Assembly: GCA_028752905.1 (NCBI GenBank)
Contig: JAQNBH010000006.1
Coordinates: forward strand, 24,851,811 to 24,915,810
Reading direction: 5' to 3'
DNA length: 64,000 nt
Source of the DNA: Cladorhizidae sp. MBARI D1340-BT2
Lineage: Eukaryota > Porifera > Demospongiae > Poecilosclerida > Cladorhizidae
Shown: positions 59,350 to 64,000 of the stretch, one piece after another
Layout: each line of letters opens with the position of its first letter
Position numbering within the stretch: position 1 is the first letter of the stretch
Position numbers and translations under genes: made by a program
Notes under the pieces: generated by a model
What the model saw: the letters and a program-made list of their open reading frames with translations, nothing else
The model's database searches: none
Told to the model about the DNA's origin: nothing

Positions 59350-60075
59350 CTCTCAAGTTGAGGTTTGTTTTAGAACTTTATTACTAGTTGTCCAGACAAA
59401 TTCTTGACTGTTCTTTCTTTTTGTCTCTTTAGGTCCTTTACATCACAGGGTCGATGTCCCGTAATCTGTGCAGGTTAGTAGTGGCAGACAAATAACTTGA
59501 CAGAGCCTCCTTTTCAGAACACTTGCTCAGTATGTTGTGGACCTGAAAGCTCAGTGGCAAAATAGACTGAACTCTTGAAGGTTGCTTCCCATGCCACAAA
59601 CCGTTGCAGACATGACGCTCCTGGTATTCATAGACCTATATTCACATATGCCAGACAAATTGTCACAAATGTCACAAGGCAACTAAATTCTCACATACAT
59701 CTCTAGGTTCATCAGGTTTGTCTTGACAACCAGAGCACTCCCGCAACGACACTGTCACGTCCTCACAGCCTCCACGAGACTCCGGTCCTTGATCAAGCGG
59801 AACTCTCCAGTGAAGTCAGCTCTCTCAGAACCAGACCCATAGAACTGCTCAGTATGCGCTGAAGTTGATGAGGACGTCCCAGAAGTTAATAGCATAAAAA
59901 GCGCTAGCCTACATTTTTCATTATTTGTCGACACAAGAATTGATGTCTCGCGAGCCGAGAGCCCTTCTTCAGAAGCGACCGCTTTGTCTGACTTGCTTGC
60001 TGTGGCATTCTGCAACTCTTTCTGGGATCCCCAACAGGTGCGTTTCTTATGCCTAGCTTGCCTGAACTTCTTCTA
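59350..60075 (-). CDS. Unidentified minus-strand open frame with a downstream poly(A) signal
   Basis: The frame is open from a stop near 60075 (KKFRQARHKKRTCWGSQKE) through KSDKAVASEEGLSARETSIL and KCRLALFMLLTSGTSS to a stop at 59755 (VEAVRT). It has no ATG at its start, so an upstream exon is needed if it is real. Further on, near 59725, CSGCQDKPDEPRDVCEN is readable in another frame. An AATAAA on the minus strand lies near 59378. The N-terminal part is basic and the rest Ser/Thr rich. No family recognised. Confidence 0.3.
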
Positions 60076-60590
60076 AGTGCCAGCTGAGCATGAACTTAGT
60101 TCGCGAGACATTCGAATTTTTGTAGAATTGGCCGCCCAAATAAAAAGCGGCTGGCGCGCCTGCGTATATATACCTATTTTTTTATTTTAGGTTATCAAAA
60201 ATCAATGTTTTATTACATAGTTTCATATAATGTACAAGCTACTAAAAGTTCCAACACACCAACGAAACAACAGTAACAAAGACAGCAGTAAAAAAAAAAA
60301 AAGCAAGACAAAAACCGCAAAAACCATAAACAACAACAATAAAAGTCCGAAATCAAGCGACACCATCCACTGCTGGAGAACGGATGGCCAACCTTCTTAG
60401 CCAAAGCCCGGCATTACCATGCCAGAGGTTGATGGAGAGGCATTGAAAGAGATGGCAGATGGAATACCCAGAGACTGCATGCATACTGTGGTTTTGTTTG
60501 TTTTGCTGCTGTAAAAAAATATATAGCCCGGAGGTATGTGCAATCATGTGGAAAACATAGCCAGAAGAATGCGAAGGTTTGTTTGAAGTC

Positions 60591-60627
60591 GGGGTGGGGG
60601 GGATGGGGGTTGGGGGGTCAGGGGGGG
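60591..60627 (+). other. G-run block, potential G-quadruplex
   Basis: Five runs of 4-7 G separated by 1-3 bases: GGGGT, GGGGGGGAT, GGGGGTT, GGGGGGTCA, GGGGGGG. A poly-C run follows at 60836-60847. Confidence 0.7.
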
Positions 60628-60649
60628 TGCGGTCGCGTAGCTATGCAGG

Positions 60650-60815
60650 TGTCGTGCCATATTAGTCCCGCTGCCATATTTGTCCCGCTCAGAAAATGTT
60701 CGCGATAACGGGACAAATATAGTGCCATATAGTGCCATAATTATTAGTCCCGCCTGCCATATTAGTCCCGCCTGTGCCATATTTCTCACCTGAGCTGCCA
60801 TATTAGTCATACAGG
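60650..60815 (+). repeat. CCATATTAGTCCC motif array, left
   Basis: Six or more spaced copies of GCCATATTAGTCCCGCCTG and variants (GCCATATTTGTCCC, GCCATATTTCTCACC). The same motif array recurs at 62770-62910 in the same orientation, on the other side of the gag-hAT chimera. Confidence 0.8.
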
Positions 60816-61216
60816 TGGGTGTTTTGGGGGTTTAACCCCCCCCCCCACCCATTTAAATTTATACAACTGCAACTTGACTCACCTTAGTAGTGATACCAAA
60901 CCCCCTTTACTGATACCCTAGATCTGCCCCTGTCAAATGCCTCATTGTCCCACCATATTAGTAGGCCCTGGCGGATTATGCTCGAATTTCTACATATTTT
61001 TCTTTCCTTTTATGCTCCTAATATTCACCAATTTTTCTTTTCATTCTACCTATTTTTCTTTCCTTTTATGAAATTATGCTCCTAATATTCACCTATTTTT
61101 CTTTTCAATATACCTCTTTTTCTCAATGCTTAGACAAACAATTGTTACATCATTTAAAAAGAGAATATAGGCAATCAAGGATTCAAGATTCGAGACATTT
61201 TAACAGTTACAATTAT

Positions 61217-62274
61217 CTATAGACTATAGTTGTACTGTAACATAACAGAAAGTTGTAAGTAATCCTTCAAAGAAGTTTCTTGCTTCGTAGAAAAGGTATT
61301 GCTCAAAATTGAGAATGCACGTTCAGCTGCAGCTGACGAAGGCTGCACAAATAAGACTAATCTACATGTGTGAGTCCAGTTAGGCAATCTACCATTCTCC
61401 TCATGGCACTTCCACCACTCAATGGGGTCTACGCTATCTAAAACATCCTCAGCTGCTGCAAGATATTCAGGTAACTCAGACTTTAAGCCATTAATCACTT
61501 CTGTATTCAAGAATAGGAAGACAGTAAGTGAATCAATATCAGCTGCAGTGCTGGGTTTCTTGTCAGACACAAACTGTGCTACATGTCTAGGCATAAGCTT
61601 CATTACAGTATCAACTGCACACAAATCATTTACCTGCTGGATTGTTTTGCAGCCTTCTGTCCATCGTATGGTGAGGACAGCACGACCCAACAGAGCCTCC
61701 CATCCTTCGTCTGGTTTCCGTTTGAGATTGTCCAATCTTTGTCGGTAAGCTTTTCTGGTCACACGGTAGAGTCGCAAGAGTGCTAGTTTGACTTGATCAT
61801 AGTCTTCCTTTACATCCGGCTGCATTGCCAGATATACTCTGTTGGCATCCGGTCGGAATTCCGGAGCCAAATATCTCATCCAATCCTTCTTGAGGATCTT
61901 GTATGCAGCCATATGGCTCTCTAAATCGTTAAATAATCCAGGGGGTCTTTGTCTTCCTTCATTTCTCTGAACCGGGGTGCTTTGATTTGGCTGGGGGTAG
62001 GAACAGAGTCCGATTCTTCTATCCTGCCAGTGCCCCCTCCGCTTATCACTGTCATCAGCAATCTTTCCCATCTCTGATCTCTTTTCTCCTCGGCCTCCGC
62101 TCGTTCGGTCGCCCGTCTTTTCTCGTCTTCCTTTTGCTTCTCTGACTAGAGTTTAAACATTCGGAGCATATCAGACATTGTCACTCTTTCCCCAATATCT
62201 TCTGAGTCCATTAGCGGTGAAGTACTCCGCCTTTCTCCTTCTGTAGTGTCCTTTGCCTTACTTCTGGTATCCAT
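61217..62274 (-). pseudogene. Gypsy gag fused in frame to an hAT dimerisation domain
   Basis: From ATG 62274 (MDTRSKAKDTTEGERRSTSP) a gag N-terminus runs with one stop at about 62147. It includes a charged stretch and then KAPRFREMKEDKDPLDYLT, closing near 61923. A frame change then gives MRYLAPEFRPDANRVYLAMQ, KALL-like helices and MPRHVAQFVSDKKPSTAAD, all typical of gag. At about 61537 the frame continues without a break into hAT-type sequence: LKSELPEYLAAAEDV, WWKCHEENGRLPNW, VQPSSAAAERAFSILSNTFS and LSVMLQYN. That is the hAT C-terminal dimerisation region, ending at 61217. The fusion is in frame but the whole is not one intact gene. It most likely marks an insertion or deletion junction between two elements. 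Confidence 0.72.
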
Positions 62275-62314
62275 TCATGTCAAGGGTAGTAGCTATCTCT
62301 CTAGTTAAAAAAAA

Positions 62315-62332
62315 ATCCCACCACTGCAACCA
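62315..62332 (-). other. Gypsy primer-binding site, second element
   Basis: TGGTTGCAGTGGTGGGAT on the minus strand is placed 41 bases ahead of the gag start. It is related to the site at 44025-44042. An LTR end with TG...CA style (CTGTCACA on the minus strand, at 62335) adjoins it within two bases. The far LTR end was not found. Confidence 0.5.
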
Positions 62333-62769
62333 GTTGTGACAGGACCAAATCTGATATTACCCACATACTCTGAGCCAGTCACTAAGTGTTGGTATGCTGC
62401 CACCACTCTACCTTTAAGCTATACACTAGGCTAGCAAGGTTAAGTAGAGCAACCTTAATAATTCAATATAGGACACTTACAAGACTCAGCTAACTCCCAG
62501 AGCAGTAACAACTCCTCCCTTAACTAGGCTGGAGCCCCCACTTCTGGTTTCTGCCCATACATGGTAATCTTACACTCATCATCGACCTATGACATTTGCC
62601 CAACATAAACACATAACACACAAACACACTAAGCTACAGACCATATTATCAACACTTCCAATTCATAATTAGTTACTCACTACTGGGTTCACTCCACATC
62701 CATAGTTATGCATTGGGAACAGTCTTGTTTTTATGTCGTCCTGCGTTAGCCAGGTAAACTATTCCATAT

Positions 62770-62910
62770 TCATATTCCGTATTAGTCTCACCTGACATAT
62801 TAGTATCACCTGACATATTAGTCTCACCTGCCATATTAGTCACCTGCAGACACCTGCCATATTTGTCTCACCTGACATATTAGTCCCACCTGCCATATAA
62901 ATCTCACCTG
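62770..62910 (+). repeat. CCATATTAGTCTCACCTG motif array, right
   Basis: Seven or so copies of ACATATTAGTCTCACCTG and variants, in about 18-19 bp steps. Related to 60650-60815. Confidence 0.85.
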
Positions 62911-63174
62911 TCATAGCTGAATATGAATGTGTTGTGTGTGTATATATATATACACAAGCTATATATAAATTGGAGTAAAAACATGGGAGGAGTATCTAAT
63001 ATGGCAAGTAACTTGCCAACCCTCATTTCTCTCAGAAATTTGTTTTTGTTTTTTTATATTAAATTTTACTCTCTAGCTATAGAAATAAATTGTTTTAGCA
63101 ACAAATCTATCATCATGGGAGAAGTAATATGACAAGTGAGAATACTTGCCATTTACTATAATCACAATTAGATG

Positions 63175-63266
63175 AACAATTTTTCTTTTGTTTTGCTTCT
63201 CTGGATGATGGAGTGATAGGAACAATTTTTCTTTTGTTTTGCTTCTCTGGATGATGGAGTGATAGA
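63175..63266. repeat. Tandem duplication of 46 bp
   Basis: Two consecutive copies starting AACAATTTTTCTTTTGTTTT and ending GATGGAGTGATAG. Confidence 0.95.
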
Positions 63267-63519
63267 AGGACAGGGTCAGAGCATATATATGTGGTTCCTC
63301 AGCACCATCCTACAATTTAACTTGTGCAAAACTTGAATTAAACAATAAACATATTTCCAGGTCAACCATGATATCCTAGGAAGACCACCAGAAAGTTTAG
63401 GATCTCCCAGTATTTCACAGATTGGAGAAAACTAAGACAGTTTATTGCATGAAAATGAGACATTCATAATTACCCAGAAAAAAATCCCAACAAGAACAAA
63501 CAGATTCAGTCTTAATTAT

Positions 63520-63999
63520 TTAAGTGGCACCCAATTCCCTGTCCCAACAACTGCCACATTTCCACTCCACCTCCCGGTTGATGATGGCTGATGGTGGAAT
63601 CTCTGTACATGATTGTTGGAACCATTTACTAAACTTGCTGCACTGTGCCACTGTGAGGGCACAGTCATGGGGTTGTCTGCAAACACAGATCAATGGTTCC
63701 CTGAGAACAATTTTGAGCTTCTTGCTTGTGGCTTCTCGTCGGCATCCTTGAACAGGGAATAGTTTGATGTGATATGTCTGGAATGATCTCATCAGGTGGG
63801 ACCGCATCTTTGTTTGATCAAATGTTATTGTTGATGGGTCCACACCATTGCATAATGCGGTTGCTACAGCAATGGCGAATAAACCACAGGCATCTCCAAC
63901 CTGTTGATGCATGTATGGTTGCTGTATGGTCAGGTGGCTTCCTTGATATAATTCCATCCATGCCAGGCATTTTAGTGTATCCAGTTCTGCAATGATCCA
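63520..63999 (-). pseudogene. Third Ginger-like Ulp1 protease and PHD finger, partial
   Basis: The frame is open to the right edge, so the N-terminal part lies outside the window. It contains the Ulp1 Gln and Cys region (HQQVGDACGLFAIAVATALC), the conserved KMRSHLMRSF segment, and a PHD-like end (CVCRQPHDCALTVAQCSK, then WKCGSC). Compared with the finger at 3208-3370, one Cys is Phe (CSKFSKW) and the His is Gln (FQQSC). Zinc binding is therefore doubtful. It is only distantly similar to copies 1 and 2, so it is a separate Ginger family. Confidence 0.65.
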
Positions 64000-64000
64000 A

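Overview
The window looks like repeat-rich, AT-rich DNA from an invertebrate animal. Spliceosomal introns, a Death-domain exon, and Ginger, piggyBac, hAT, Ty3/gypsy, Penelope-like and LINE remnants all fit a metazoan. A demosponge such as Amphimedon is my best guess, but that is inference. There is no prokaryotic organisation, no CRISPR array and no recognisable rRNA or tRNA gene. One 100-base assembly gap lies at 14086-14185.

Layout. (1) Positions 1-13800 and 17203-24560 are two copies of one segmental duplicon, and a third, more diverged copy lies at 37125-40700. The plus strand of these duplicons carries short, phase-matched exons: a 14-residue-repeat coiled-coil exon (217-579), a Death-domain exon (36171-36534), and an array of paired small exons. 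The second member of each pair encodes a 13-14 residue block such as EQAYEIPG or EQVYENPG. Read together they suggest one or more receptor or adaptor genes with a modular tail of YxxP tyrosine motifs, several units of which have decayed. (2) A minus-strand Ginger-type DNA transposon (integrase, Cys-rich motif, Ulp1 protease, PHD finger) sits at 2785-7628 in copy 1. Copy 2 shares it (18300-21543), and copy 3 lacks it. (3) Two piggyBac-like elements entered copy 1 at TTAA sites 18 bp apart (8680-10758 and 10785-12895); both sites are empty in copy 2. The order of events is therefore readable: copy 3 split off, Ginger inserted, copies 1 and 2 duplicated, then piggyBac insertions into copy 1 and deletions in copy 2.

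(4) 28-45 kb is a mosaic: a decayed gypsy gag/protease (28283-30120), a foldback element split by a TTAA-flanked insertion (32620-34205), minisatellites, a gypsy LTR-PBS-gag fragment (43290-44416), a Penelope-like reverse transcriptase fragment (44470-44880) and a satellite of about 165-180 bp units (44885-45850). (5) 46-52 kb holds two more piggyBac-like elements (46137-48176 and 50664-52155). (6) 49.8-57.5 kb is another set of internal duplications. (7) 58-64 kb holds a LINE scrap, an unidentified minus-strand ORF, a G-run block, a gag-hAT chimera (61217-62274) flanked by arrays of a CCATATTAGTC motif, and a partial third Ginger Ulp1-PHD at the right edge.

No complete host gene is visible. 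Most long open frames over minisatellites are not genes. All splice sites and identities are read by eye; no alignment or database search was run.
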